Positions 21,788 to 44,424 of a stretch of DNA of 64,000 nucleotides are shown here, piece by piece. The position numbers and the translations under genes were made by a program. Under the pieces are notes generated by a model. It had not been told where the DNA came from. It saw only the letters and a program-made list of their open reading frames with translations, and did not search any database. How positions within the stretch are numbered: position 1 is the first letter of the stretch; the number at the start of each line of letters is the position of its first letter. The stretch is from Notospermus geniculatus (lineage: Eukaryota; Nemertea; Pilidiophora; Heteronemertea; Lineidae): contig NMRB01000072.1 of the NCBI GenBank assembly GCA_002633025.1, positions 367,981 to 431,980 on the forward strand. Direction: 5' to 3'.

Positions 21788-24700
21788 ATGGCAGAAAAGA
21801 AGCGCCTCAAAGTGTGTGTCGTAGGTGGAGGAATCATTGGTCTCGGTTCAGCCTTCTCCATCAAGGAGCTAGAGATGGGCGGCACGCCCGTGGATGTGAC
21901 AGTGATAGCAGACCGATTTCACCCACACACCACCAGCAGTCTCGCTGCCGGCTTCTGGGCCGTCCTCGATTTTGTCACAACCGGTTGCCCCCCAGATCAG
22001 AGAGCTAAGCTCAGGTATTTCAGATTTTATCAAGGATTGGTTAAGATCAGTAGGGAATGGAGGGAAACGCAGCAAAGTATACACATTTAAAGACACTTGA
22101 GATATGAGAATGAACACCTTGTACGCCTGCAAGCAAACCAACTAAAAATTTTCATATCGAGACAGGTGTTCACGGCCGATCCATGTCACCAGATGCCGCA
22201 TTTCTGCGTTGTTGCGCGTTTGTGTGGATGAAAGAGTCAAAGTCGCCAATACCCCGTCATCCTGAAACACAGATGTGCGACGTAGGAGATACCATCGTCT
22301 GAATGACCCTGTTTTGCGTCTATCCTTTTGGGATACTAGACAATAATTATGCATCTTCATTCTTTCAGAAAGTGGTCAATATCAACATGGGACCATATCA
22401 ATAGACTGAACACGTCAGAAGAGGCGGCAAAGGCCGGAACCTGCCTATCTTTCGGTTATACGGTCCTCGAGAAGCCAAATCCGGTGAGTGGTGGCAAAAA
22501 ACCGCCACAAGACGATTTATGCCACCGGCTACTATGTAGAACCTCCCTCTATATTTGTTACCAGAAAGTCCATGAATTACAGACTTCGTGTTAGCAAAGG
22601 CCTTCTCGTGGCAGATTGTAGGCTTTTCCTTTAACAGGAAGCGTCCTAATTTCAGGAATATATGAGTATGTGGAAGGATGTATATTTCAACTTCAGTGAG
22701 ATGTCAGACAGCGAACTAGAAATGTTTCCACCGTTCAGGTACGGTCCCCATCGCGCCTTTATTGAATTTGAACGACACTGTGACGAGCCATCGATATGGG
22801 TATACAGAGAGCCGCGTTCATTTAGATTCTCATTCTGTAATGCAGGAACTGTTGGCAGGCAAAATTTCCAAGTCCCTTTTTCCAAGTCCCTTCAAGAAGC
22901 CCTTCGGAATGAATTTCTCGCGCTGAGCTTATCGAAAGCCTGCGTCGGTCCCCGATTCGCACCTGAAAATGCCGGCGCGCTGGAAGCAATTTAGTTTAAC
23001 GTTTTGTCGCATGGGCATTTTCCTTTTGTCAATACTTGGAGCGCCATCCTACGGTGGCCCATAGAGCTCATTGATGAAAAATATTTACATTTGCAATTTT
23101 TTTTCAATTCGATAATTTTTTTCTTGGGGTTTGTAAAATTTTCAGAAGTTCCCACCGCGGTGATAATATTACCACCGCGGTGAAAATGATTTCCACCGCG
23201 GTGGAAACATTCTCACCGCGGTGGAAACGTTTTCACCGCGGTGAGAACTTCCCACCGCGGTGAAAACATTTCCACCGCGGTGGAAACATTCCCACCGCGG
23301 TGGAAATCATTTTCACCGCGGTGAGAATGTTTCCACCGCGGTGGAAATGTTTTCACCGCGGTGGGAACTTCTGAAAATTTTACAAACCCCAAGAAAAAAA
23401 TTATCGAATTGAAAAAAAATTGCAAATGTAAATATTTTTCATCAATGAGCTCTATGGGCCACCGTACCATCCTGCACTGTGACGACCACTCTCCTGGTAG
23501 GCTACTCAAGACTGGTCCTTACCAGTACTCTGTTTATTTCAGACATGGTTATAGGTTTACGACTCTCATTTCCGATTCCTCCATATACATGCCATGGTTA
23601 ATGGACAAGTAAGTTAAATGTCTCAAGATCCAAATCGTGTCGTCTTCGCAATGTTTCCGAGGGTTAGCGGATTCATTCGCTGCTTTTCTTTTTCGAGGTG
23701 TAGCGGTATACAGCCACATAAATTGGACATTCCAAACCCTCTGGGCATACGATTACATGTATATATTTGATGACGGGAGTGATGGATCAGCAATTTGTTT
23801 TACAACTCGTTTGCATGCCCTTTCCTATTTTCAGACTTCGGGAAAAGAACGTTAGATTTGTGACCCGTAAGGTCAACAGTTTAGACGAAGTGAGTATGCC
23901 AAATGTGGTCAGAACGCAGGCTAACGTTAACGGGCGGGAGGACGCATTCTTCGTTCATTTTCGTAATGTGCCGAGGCGCTGAAAGGCGTCGGAAAAAAAC
24001 GTTGTAACCAACACTAGGGGGTCCAAAAAAGTTGTGATTAATCAGACTGGGAGTGATTCGAATCCACGCCGCCTATCCCGTGACCTCCACCACTAGGCCA
24101 ACATTTTGCACCAACATGAGCATGTGCTTGTGTCGCCCTCACAACTGTAACCGCGGGAAACATTTTTCAGCTTGCTTGTGACTATGACGTCATTGTCAAT
24201 TGTACGGGTATTGGAGCAGCGAAGTTAGTGGGCGATACACAGGTTATGTCGGCCAGAGGTCAAGTAATGAAGGTAGAGTATCGTTCATACCCACAATGGA
24301 CCGTCCGGCGACTTTCTAGATGGCAGCACATGACAGTATTTGTTTAGGATACAGTGCTGCCATCTTTCGAATGTCACGTGTGGCGGCTTAAATCCGAGTT
24401 CACAGTACGCGGGTTTGGTCATGGTACCGAGACCACATTTCCTCTCTGATTCACATATACAAGATTCGAATGAACCAACCAGATTTGGGCTTTATGCTGA
24501 CACTTAGGCCTATTTGGATTTTGCATGGCCTTCAGGCCTACGCGACTGGATTGTTTTTTTCAAGTATTTGGCCCCCCTATCAATTGATCTTTTGTATGTA
24601 AGAATGTATTTTTGTTAGCCTACCATTTCATATTTTGCATTTTCAAGGTCCATGCACCATGGATAAAGCAACACGTGATGGCTGTTGGAGTAGACGAATT

Positions 24701-25999
24701 CTACTACATTTATCCAGGGTAATGCTGGACCGAAGCTAATTCTTTGAAAATAGTTGGAAATGGAGCCAACCCTTGTAGCTTTTAGATTCGAAGATGAGGA
24801 AATAGATCAAGGTGCACTCCATGACTGTGCGCTGTACGTAGGATACAATGATGCTGTCGACTTTGACTGAATGACCATGGATTAGCTGACTGCACGAGTG
24901 TGCAGCAGATTTTACTCAACCATGCCTTAGCCCCCCCCCCCCACGACAGTTCTCGACCTTCATGCAACATAGTATAGGCCGAAGGGTCCACGCTCACAGT
25001 GACATCCTGAGGTACTTTGGTAGTAACCCGGCGGGGGTAACTTGCTCCATCATCGCATATAGGCCTACTAGGCTAGGTGTGCGGTGACGTCAGTAATGCA
25101 CAAGCGGTAAGACTGATCGTTACCTCACAGAGAATGCCACATTGACACCATAGGGGCCTACCCTCGAATGAATTTATCCCTCCTTCCAGCCCCGATACAG
25201 TGGTCCTGGGTGGTACGTACCAGAAAGGTAACTGGAACCTTGTCCCAACCGACGAAGACAGGGAGAAAATATTTCAAGGATGCTGTCGGCTCATTCCCAG
25301 CCTGAAGGTAGGTCTCAAAGAGCCAAATTCACGTCGGCGCCGATATCTCAATACGCCATCATTCGGCACTTTGGGAGTGGCTCACCGGAGACTTACCCAT
25401 TGATTTCTGCGACAGGGTTTCTTGCGGTGTTTCCCAGCAGGACGAGGCCTTTAGCCAGTGACGGCCGCTCCCCGCGATAATGAACGATACTCTATTTGCA
25501 GGATGCAAAAATAATCGGTGATAAAGTAGGTTTGCGACCATTGAGGCCCTCAATAAGATTGGAGTCTGAACTGTTGAAGACGAAATATGGCCCCAAATGG
25601 GTAGGTACCCGACTAACATATCCGACGCACTTTGGAGTAAAACCTTCACGCGAATATAGGCCCTATATGATAGACAGACGCACCTTATCGAATAATGTTT
25701 GTACATTGTATATGGAGATAAAAAAATTCGATAAGTGCGCCAACCCCTTTAATGCAATAGAAATGAACCTCGTCCCCATACAGTGCATTCATACGCCGCT
25801 GTGCACCTTTAACAGCAACAAAAGTTTCTGGAAATGTGCGTGAGCACGAAGACGATAATCTTTGAAGTTACTGTTTCAGATTGTCCATAACTATGGCCAC
25901 GGAGGGGCCGGTATCACCACCCATTGGGGCTGTGGCGAGGAGGCAGCGGGCCTAGTGAAGGAATGCTTAGAGAAAATTCTTCTTCAAGCACGACTCTAG
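21788..25999 (+). CDS. DDO: D-aspartate oxidase, complete gene
   Basis: Ten exons join in frame: 21788-22014, 22369-22483, 22656-22738, 23543-23608, 23835-23889, 24171-24272, 24648-24718, 25190-25307, 25502-25600 and 25880-25999. They encode 351 residues, the usual size of this FAD enzyme, which oxidises D-aspartate or other D-amino acids to the 2-oxo acid, ammonia and H2O2. The N-terminal dinucleotide-binding motif [43 protein letters not shown] (substrate-carboxylate Arg) and [15 protein letters not shown] are all present. The C-terminus Ala-Arg-Leu fits a peroxisomal PTS1 signal. Assignment to DDO rather than D-amino-acid oxidase rests on overall similarity (for example [15 protein letters not shown]) and is fairly secure. 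Intron 3 holds a 417-bp palindromic element absent from copy 1. Confidence 0.92.
23050..23466. mobile_element. 417-bp palindromic element with an array of CCACCGCGGTGG-like palindromes
   Basis: The terminal inverted repeat TACGGTGGCCCATAG opens the element and its inverse CTATGGGCCACCGTA closes it. The flanking direct repeat is CCATCC (23,044-23,049 and 23,467-23,472). The arms of about 100 bases are near-perfect inverses of each other. Between them are 11 copies of an ACCGCGGT-centred palindrome spaced about 20 bp apart (23,150-23,364). The matching intron of DDO copy 1 (about 7,130-7,145) is the empty site. Confidence 0.85.
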
Positions 26000-26271
26000 C
26001 AAATTGGATAGGCCTACTAGTAATCTGCATCCGCAAGATGAGATGCGGGCGTCAGCTACAAACAGGAAATTTAGTCATAAACAGCATTGACAAGGAAGAT
26101 AGAACATGAAATAGGCTACCTGACAAGGAAGATTGATAGGATGATATGTGGAATTAAATGGCTAGGCTCGTCATAATAGACCTACTGGGTACATAAAATA
26201 AGGCCCTAGAAAAACACCCCGCTGGGCTACTTACAACTCCCGCATTTTGGATCAAAGCCATTAAACATTGC

Positions 26272-26277
26272 AATAAA
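26272..26277 (+). promoter_or_regulatory. Candidate poly(A) signal of DDO
   Basis: AATAAA lies about 270 bases after the DDO stop codon, a plausible 3' UTR length. Confidence 0.5.
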
Positions 26278-26490
26278 AAGAAATGCAAAGCAAACTTCAT
26301 TATTGTTGGTATGAAAATTTTATTTACAATTTAATGGTAAATCTTCATTACAAGCGAAAGTGTGTATGAAGTTAGTAAAAGCATTGAGAATCAAAGAATA
26401 TCATCAGATACATCGTTCATTAGTGTATTCCTCCAAGGTGTAGTTCTTTCATTTTTAAGGAGGTTGGGCGTGGTAGCTATAACGAAAAGG

Positions 26491-26790
26491 TCCCCCCCAC
26501 TCCTTAATTTTAGGGTACACATATGCTTGTTCCCGAGTTTGAAAAGGACCCCCTTATGGAAGGCTTTTTTCATCCAATTAGACCACTTATGGAAGGAAAC
26601 ATGATATTTTCACCCCTTTTTCGGGACTTTTCATGCAATTAGACCACTTAATTGAAGGAACCAAGGGATTTTCAGCCCCTTTTTACAAGCTTTTTCATTA
26701 AGAATAGGACTTTCATACCCCTTTTTATTATTTTTTCGGGAAGAGAACGTTTTTACCCACGTTTTACGAATTTTGTGGGGGGGGGGGAGT
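26491..26790. repeat. Dispersed repeat, copy 1 (AATTTTAGGGTACACAT family)
   Basis: CTTAATTTTAGGGTACACA, GAGTTTGAAAAGGACCCCCT and CACCCCTTTTTCGGGA recur in the same order at 61,811-62,300. Homopolymer runs and one ambiguous base (26,839) follow. No coding sequence is seen. Confidence 0.6.
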
Positions 26791-28134
26791 CATTCAAAGT
26801 ACCCCTATTTTAAGTGGGGTTTTTTTGGGGAATTTTTCNGAAAAGGCAAGACAGAATCTCAAGGGGAGGTCAGATCTAGTAGGAGAGTGTACCTTAATTA
26901 ATGCACTTTCGTAAGACAAACAAGCAGCAGTACGGCACCAGGCAGGATGGGTTGATTTTCTGATTCTGGGAAATTCTGAAAAGCCTTTCACACATCGTGC
27001 AAATTTGCAGAGACTAATGAGACGGGTTTGCTATGATTTGGCAGGACTTCATCCTTGGCCCATCTCCTCTTCAGTCTGGTACAGTTTTGTTCATTGAGAC
27101 CAAAGGCGTGTCAGACAATAGCTTTAGTAGGCCTACACAATCCATGTCAAGCCAGTGTGTGTTTATGCTGCAGCATTCCAAAGGTGAGCATCAATATGAA
27201 ATTGCGCATTTGATGAAACCCTCTAAAAGCATGCCTACAAATAATACATTGTCTTGGATTTGTATCATTTAAATTGGACTAAGAGAATTCTAAACATAAT
27301 ACATTTTCATGATCCACTCAAAGAACCTTGACCCATACCAATATGGATGGGTCAACCATTGATGAAGACACCAGTCCACGGCCTAAATTCATAAAACCTT
27401 GTTAACTTAGTAATAGTTGCTCATTGTGTACATTGGCCTGTACAAATTGGGCACTTTAGTAAGTAACTAAGCTTAGTAAGGTTTTATGAGTATGGACCCA
27501 GGAAACCACCCTAAGAGAGCCACTGTAGTTCCACTTTTTGCCAACAGCCGGCACTGATTGCATCATTCTCCAATACCGTAGTTTTGCCTTTTGCCTCAGT
27601 GTTGGAGAATGTATGATTACAATGTAATGCATACATGGATACCCTTGGAACGAGAGATAGGGCCTACATGTCGTAAAGGTTGACAAGTGGTAGTTTAACA
27701 ACACTTGTCAACAGAGTTCGCATATAGGAAGGAATACCAAGGCCTTTAAGCCAGTCGGGCTTTCTTCTTGGACACCACACATGGATCCCTTTTGGATCTA
27801 TTCTACTCACCACTTTTCATATCACAACAGAGAAATTCACAGTCCAGCAGTTGCCTTCAATTCTAAGAAAAGTTTGCCACAGACATCATTTGTGGCCCGT
27901 GGCAGCAAAATGAGTCGGAATGCGCAGAGAAGAAGACCAAAAGTGCACCAACGGATTGTTGATTTCGATATTGTCCGGCCATTGTGAAATTTGACTCTGC
28001 CAATTTCTAGAGTTGTTCTCTGGTGTCATCTTGAGTCTTCTTTCCGGCGCATTCCGACTCATTTTGCTGGCACGGGTCACATTTCATGACTCATAAGTGC
28101 AAAAAACTGATGAAAATTCCAAAACTTGCTTCAG
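26791..28134. other. Gene-poor stretch with two small foldbacks
   Basis: No exon can be supported with confidence. A foldback at about 27,386-27,494 has arms around CATAAAACCTTGTTAACT. A second at about 27,894-28,080 has arms around CAGCAAAATGAGTCGGAATG, flanked by ATTT. Frames that cross the second element are probably its own sequence. Confidence 0.5.
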
Positions 28135-28308
28135 TATTCTGATGATTTGCAAACGAGGTTTTTAACTACCAACACAGCCGTTCTTTTCCGCCACGGATAT
28201 CAGACTTCAGTTCTGTATACTGACAGAAAATACCAGGAGCATGGACCATTACCATTACACCAGGTCATGCCAATTTTGGAACCTTCTAACAAGAGGCCTA
28301 GTTACTAA
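28135..28308 (+). CDS. Possible terminal coding exon of an unrecognised gene
   Basis: A clear acceptor (CTTGCTTCAG) opens a 57-codon frame containing LFRHGYQTSVLYTDRKYQEH and ending SNKRPSY-stop. An AATAAA follows 89 bases later (28,397-28,402). This arrangement fits the last exon of a plus-strand gene. I do not recognise the sequence; it is polar and rich in Tyr, His and Arg, with no membrane segment. Upstream exons could not be fixed; candidates near 27,036 and 27,838 have weak borders, and the latter runs into a foldback element. It may be a short conserved protein, or chance. Confidence 0.35.
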   Translation, partial: YSDDLQTRFLTTNTAVLFRHGYQTSVLYTDRKYQEHGPLPLHQVMPILEPSNKRPSY

Positions 28309-28402
28309 GTATCCAGAAGCGAAGGTCAAACCGAACTGGGATTCGTTTGAATGATAAGCCTGCAACAGGGAACATGTGTATAATGAAAAAATGTCAAATA
28401 AA

Positions 28403-30535
28403 AGTTATTTGGTATAATAATGTTGGCTTTTCATTTCTAGTCATGTCGTAAAATAGCGCTAACACTGCAAAATCGTTCCACCTGAAATATTCTGACGAAT
28501 AGTCCTGCTCAGAAAAGGTTATAAAATCTGAATTAAAAATTTTACAAAGAATACATATGTACAATAATCTGATTAAATATCATAAATTGCTAATCTATAC
28601 ACATAAATTGTTGGTTTTGATTATGAATACTGAAAGACATCAGACCCTGTTCACAGCGGCCTACAAGGCACCACTCACTGAAGGCAACTGGAAATAGATG
28701 ACAAGTTGCAGATGCTACATGACCATTCCAAACATTTATTATGGTATTATAGCCTTTACTTGATTGAGAACACTCTCTGTGAAGACATAAGCACCCATAC
28801 TATGTTTGAAATCCTCATACATGTCATAGGTACCACTCACTACAGTCAACTTTTAAGATGACATGCTTGCACGATGTCCATGCATCGTGCTACCTGAACA
28901 TGCCACATGTGTAGCGTACCGTATCAGCGTTTTCTTGCGAGTATAATACTCACTATGGAGGCAGAATCAACTGTACCACGTTCGCAATCCCTGGAGGGAA
29001 TTCATTTGTTGTATTCATTCATCACACAGCATTTTTTGCAGGGAGTTCTAAGAGATGAATATCCAGTGAATACTTGGATGGTGAGATGGCCTTTTATTAC
29101 CTTAAAGGAGCATGGTATTGCCACTTTTTCTCGACAGCCGGTGCCACCGCGCCAGTCTCCAACCCAGGGACTAACTATGTTGTCGGCGAATTAACCCGAT
29201 TTACTACGTACATTTTGTAATGCATTTTTGTATTTCGTCTTACTGCCGCTAGGTGGCTCCCTCTACATCGGCAGTCAAATAACGCATTTGAGATCCAATA
29301 CCGTGCTCCTTTAACAGTCATAATTTTCTACTAGAGGTTTGGTGTTGAGGTACCCGGTACAGCCCAACAGAATTCTCTGTATAATAATGCTTGCTAAAAA
29401 TACAATGTATGAAAAAATCTATAACTATTTTCTGCTACCCCGGTATATACATTATCATTGAACATACACGAGTGGTAGAATACATTCACCAAGTAACGAT
29501 CCGCAATTCGACATCCATCCACCTCCAATACATTTTTTAGTGTGAACATAACCACAATACTCCTTACTGAAAATCGAATCTAGGATAATCATGAAAACTA
29601 AATGTGCAATTGCCTAATCCCATGACATGGGAAAGCATTCGAAACTTCTGCATGTGTATTGAAGATTTACATATTTTATTCACATCGATCATTCACATGA
29701 CAAGTGGACCTCAACTCATAGAGAATTCAGTTAATTAAGTGAATAATTTTGAGCAGGGGCCCATTCCAGGCCTCAACATCCTGGGCTAATCCATGGGAAG
29801 ACCCTCAAACCAACCCTCATCTTTCAATAAGGGACAAACCTGTACCGGTACTTCAAATATCGGACACTGTGGATGCTTCAAGGGTCAAAGACAGGGAACA
29901 TAGAAAACTAGGCACCAAGGCTGGTATTAGCATTGGATAACACAAAGACTGTGAGAGGCTAAACAAGTTTGGTATCAGATATAACACTGGCCGCCTAGCA
30001 GACATCCAAATGTAGAACGACGAAAACTCTTCATGTAGAATGACGGAAACATTACTGACTTGTTCTTCTACTCCATTTACATAAAATATGAATGTAAAAC
30101 AATTAAAACCGGGATAATTACAATAATGACTACGATGCAATGCAATTCCATCAAATATTTCATTACTTTTTTGAAACAGACACCCTGATCATGTAAAACA
30201 CAGCCTTGCGACAACATGTCTGTTTTGTTCATAAAACATATTTTTGCATAGTTCATGTCAAAGACATTGACGAGAGCTAAAAAATTTACAATTGTTAAAA
30301 CGTCTACAAAGCCAGTAATCTTTCAGATATTTATAGAAACAACCCCTAACGAGACAGACCACAAATCGGTCTTTAAAAATTGCTTTCAAACATTGATATC
30401 ATGGAGAAACCAATTAACTTGTTCCCAGAAATCTTTCCACATGACATTTTGGCAGTAGCATCAATTCCATGCAGACCGTGGAATCCTTCCCCAGGCAGCC
30501 ATTCCTCGTTCCGAACACATCATCACCTTTGACCT
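28403..30535. other. Intergenic and 3' UTR stretch before the minus-strand kinase
   Basis: No gene is seen. It contains a TTAA-flanked element (29,102-29,314) and a minus-strand AATAAA (plus-strand TTTATT at 29,675-29,680) that could end transcripts using the distal last exon of the kinase gene. Confidence 0.45.
29102..29314. mobile_element. piggyBac-like MITE (TTAA target)
   Basis: The element begins TTAAAGGAGCATGGTATTG and ends with the inverse CAATACCGTGCTCCTTTAA. A TTAA at each border is the hallmark target of piggyBac-type elements. About 213 bp, no coding capacity. Confidence 0.65.
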
Positions 30536-39924
<9,389 letters not shown>

Positions 39925-41700
39925 TTTGAGTACCCACTGTGCCTATCTTAACCACCTGAAAAAAAGAAGTTAAGAAGTGCCAACAGGGTTACATGTAGAT
40001 GGAGAACGGTTCTGAATATACCAATGTCAACGCAGAGGTCAGATAACCCTCGAAAATACATGTCCGGGGCCGCATGTAAAGGCCGCAGCTGATATCAATA
40101 CGAGATGCTCCTGAAATCATATCCAGCTTATCTCTGCTGTATTTTCATCCTATAATCATCTACAAGCAGAAGGTACATGTATAGGGCCTATCCACTGATT
40201 CAAGATTCTAAAATCTAATACCTATGGAAACCGATTTTTAGTGAAGTGAAATTCACTTCATGGATGAACATCCAAATGAAGAAGGAACGTCATATTACTG
40301 GATGCAGCTAGCATTGTGGGAGTTGAAGTAGAGATACCTTATGCCTGGAAGCAATCAAGGTATCAATCTGGGAGCAGAGAGAAAACAAAGATTTGACATG
40401 TAGGTGGCATGGATGTATGTACATTCAATGATGAATGTCAGTACCGGGGTAGTTTTCTAGGTAAACTCACTCCTCCAAAGAGATCGTCGGCAGTTTCAGT
40501 CGGGAACTTTAGTAACAGTAGAATAAAAGAGCAAGAACTAGAAAATTTAGTGCGAAATGACAGTGTTTGCTAGCCTGAGAGATAAATTTGTTCCATCAGT
40601 CTACCCCTCAGTAATGCAAATTTGTATACTTTGATGTGAACAATACGAAACAGAACGACACCAATGCCAATGTCCTTGACTTACAATAGTCTATTGCTCA
40701 TTAGGAATGAAGACTGTACGAAGAATTACAAATTCCTGATTCAACCATTTAGCTGATGTTCTACATGAGTAAACAATATTGGACGTTTCACCTCAACTAT
40801 GACAAGAACTCATTTACATTTTGCACATTTCCTTGTACAATTTCTCAGTATAGTATGAATGGGACACGCTACACACAACAAGCTAGAACAATAGAAAGAA
40901 TCTGGGTCATTTGAAATAACTGAATCCTAACAAGAATGAAGAGAATGAGAGAAAACCTTATGATTTATATTCGAATCTTTTTGAATTTTAAGGGATCTCA
41001 AAGGTAGATATTATAAACTTCAAGTAAATTCCTTTTTGAAGTCAATGATGAAAAAGATGTTTGCAGGAGAAACAACCTCATGTACACTGTATGCCTGAGA
41101 GGTAACCGAATTGAGCCAAATTATTCGAAAGAGTCTACAGGCATTGGTTTGTGAAAGGACACAGTGACTTATACAGGAGGAAACCAGAGTGATGACAGGA
41201 GATCTGTGACATATTGTCATGAAGTTTGCTGTCTCTGACTCTGAGGCACTGTCAGCAGGATCATCCGCAAATTACTGATATCACCTCCTTTTTGTGAGGG
41301 GTTGGAATTCTACAGAAAGTTTGTCACAATATACTACATGTACATGTTTAGTTAGGAAATAGGGGGGTGTTGTGCTTAAGTGAAGTGATGTTGCTCAGGA
41401 AAGTATACGGTAGTTTGATGCAGATGCATTCATCTTCTTGACAATGGAGTGAAGATGGATACCAGCAACAGGCAATCAATGACTAATCCAACCAGTGACT
41501 AATCCAAAAGAGAAATGACGGCAGAGTTCGACTGAATTGAAACAACATCCAGATAATAGGTATCTCAAAGGATGAATCTCACACCCTAAATTAAAGTTCT
41601 TGATTTGACATTTGAAGGACAGATATTGCCCCTGCAGATGGGAGTATCCCACTCACAGTGGAGTGGTTATTCCTATCTGGGGAGCAAATACACATTCTGG

Positions 41701-41890
41701 GGAGCAACGGTGGGTGTAGTGTTCGGGTCTCCGACTGATGGTCAGAGTGTCCCGGATTCGAATCCCACTGGGCGTGAGACTTTGAGCAAGTCTCTTTGCC
41801 TCACTGGCCCCTCTCTGTCCAGGTGTACAAATGGGCACCCAAACCGGTTGGAAATGCTCAATATGAGCACTGAATAAGCAGCTCATCTGA
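41701..41890 (+). mobile_element. tRNA-derived SINE
   Basis: TGGGTGTAGTG near 41,711 (A box) and GGATTCGAATCCC at 41,754-41,766 (B box) form a tRNA-like head. It is followed by the tail region GAGCAAGTCTCTTTGCCTCA, and an AT-rich end lies near 41,990. Confidence 0.6.
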
Positions 41891-42539
41891 GTTCTACTGA
41901 AAGGTTTCAGGGTAGACTGGGGTTAAAGTCTTAGTGAAAAGTTGGATGATAACATGTACATTTGTATGGTTTTTGATATCAGACAATAAACCATGAACTT
42001 TTTAACTTATTTATTCTTTAAGATCTTTTATTCATAAATCTTTTATTCATAAATGATATTGGAACAACCACCAAAATATTCAAATTTTTAAAATCCTGTC
42101 TACACTTCATGATATCATAAACGAATTAGATTATCTCAATACATCAACAGACACCATTCGAAATTCCATGTGGACAATTGCAATGTCATTACATCAATCA
42201 CATGCTAGCCCAAGGCATATGTCACGCTGTCTCTTTGAGGCAACTCAAAAATAGACACAATGGACTCAATACACCATCATAAGCCAATGAGCAACAATAG
42301 GCGAAAAGCATTGGTGTTGTAATGAATTATTACAATTGACTGAATCAATGAGAAGTAAAGATAATGCACATTGATTAAAAACAATGCCCGTAATTTTTGA
42401 AACATCAACTCCAAAACATTGTTTCACTTCTCATACTGTAACCACCTCCATGTCGGCTACAGTGAAAGCCTAGCAAATTTCTTTGGATTTTCCTCCTTCA
42501 TTAACTCTGAAGGGGACTCCCTTTGTCATGTAGGCCTAT

Positions 42540-42816
42540 CAGTCTACACCATCACGGTAATGCGTGACTGTACATTCGCCTGTACAAAATGTAGGGCCCA
42601 ATTTTCAAAAACTTTTAACTTCTTTAAAAAACTTTTAATTGAAAAAAATCGGCCATATTCATGTTGAACACACATAACTCGATATATTAAGGAAGAATTT
42701 TAATTTTTTTTTCAATGCTGAATTTGTACACAATTCTGTGTGTAAAAATTTGGTTTCCACAGAAGGTTTTCACGCTGTAGCGTGATTTCACGGCCTAGCG
42801 TGATGGTGTAGACTGT
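42540..42816. mobile_element. Inverted-repeat element cut by a gap
   Basis: CAGTCTACACCATCACG near 42,540 is matched by CGTGATGGTGTAGACTG at the edge of the Ns. The element seems complete or nearly so up to the gap. Confidence 0.5.
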
Positions 42817-42893
42817 NNNNNNNNNNNNNNNNNNNNNNNNNNNNNNNNNNNNNNNNNNNNNNNNNNNNNNNNNNNNNNNNNNNNNNNNNNNNN
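42817..42893. other. Assembly gap (77 N)
   Basis: A run of Ns follows directly on an inverted repeat, which probably caused the break. Confidence 0.95.
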
Positions 42894-44424
42894 CCCTGGG
42901 CCCTATTATAGGCTAGGCCCTAGGCCCGACTGTCAAAACTCTTTCTTTGTTGGTTGCAATAGGGGCTTAGGCCTACTAATTTCCGTGATGATAGGAGGAC
43001 AGCCCCTGAAACCTCTATTTGAACATTGTAGAATGAATGTCCTTTCACACAGATCATCTCATGGACTCGACTTTGTGATGATCAGACCAACAAACTGGGC
43101 TTCAGCATGTCAGAACAACAAGGAAGTGATTTTGAAAACATGGCCTCTCGTCTCTCCCACAAAATCCTGGCCCGCGGCCCGGGCCGATAATCACGTAGAA
43201 CCTGTCACAAAATCAAACGATAACTACCGCGAAATGGATTCAAGAATACTACTTTGTAATGCCACAAAACGTTACATAAAATTCGGGCCAATTTAGAGTA
43301 CTTACATGGCAAATTCCGCAAAAAACTACGAGCAGTGGTAACGGAGTCAATCAACAACCAATTAGCGATAGTTGTACAGTTTGCGGAAAGGCGGCGCTGA
43401 TAGTTCACGAGACTGATCCTTTGCCCTAGTAGCGCTCCTCTGCACGAGTACCTACGTCTCGAAGGCAGGAGACCAGACAACCCAGTCACCATCGCCGCCT
43501 AGTGAACAGACAAAAAACTACTCACGCCGGTTTGAGTGACAGACTGGGTTACTTCCTTATGCATATTTCAGAGATGCTGCGATGATATTTTGCTCAAATT
43601 CGCCAGTCTGACAGGCATTGGACTACTCCATTGTCTTTCAAAACAAACTAAATACGATTAAATTGTAAAAAGGTAAGATATGATGAACAGAAGAGCTAGT
43701 CATGGGCCTGAAAATGCAACACGGTTGGTGGTGTGGCTGAGTGTGTGGTGGGGACTCACCCAACAGTCACACACAGAACAGATTGAATGTACAGACCATG
43801 CACATGCTTCATACCAGTGCATACTGTGCCTCTGTGCCTGCCCATAAGTCATGTAAGTGGTGTAGTACTCATGTACTAGAAGCTGTACACAATGATTTGT
43901 AAACCGTCATACTCACAGACCTGTCAAGCATTTGATAGTTGACCTAATCTCCAGCACTCCCGCGGCCTTGCCGCGGGTGGGCATATTGTGTTTTGTGTGT
44001 GTGCGTGGTTTCTCCCGTATCATGAAAATCTCTCCAGCCTAGGCCTATAAGCGGATTTTTTGTTCATCCTTACACTTGTATTTGTAAAACCTCCCGCATC
44101 CTGCTTCACGCCAAAAACTTAGCATGATTTTGTCAACTTAATTGGGATCTTAGGCCTAGCTACCTAGAGTTTAGCGCCATTTGTTGTGTTTGCGGTATTC
44201 TCGGCCTGTGTCGGAATGAGTTCAGGCCCAGGCACGAGGTTGGTTGACGCCACCTGCAAGTGGGCATTGGTCAAACTAATGCACGATGAAGGTTGATTTG
44301 AATGACGATGAGGCAGACGGGCAGTGGATCACAGTCCACGCTCATCTGCGAAGCGTAAACAGCATTTTGTGGAGTCGGGAGCTCCCTGTTTCACTCACTA
44401 TAAAGGGTTTTTTTTCTTCAGAAA

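Noticed and set aside
23150-23364. CRISPR-like regular repeats with 20-bp spacing
   Set aside because: The repeats are short palindromes with no unique spacers, lie inside a mobile element in an animal intron, and have no cas genes nearby.
23213-23509. 98-codon minus-strand frame with repeated PPRW/HRGG motifs
   Set aside because: It is a translation of the palindromic CCACCGCGGTGG array; its repeats follow the DNA period, not a protein one.
27781-27987. Open frame containing SRNAQRRRPKVHQR as an exon upstream of 28,135
   Set aside because: Its 3' half lies within an inverted-repeat element (about 27,894-28,080) and no donor is present at a suitable place.
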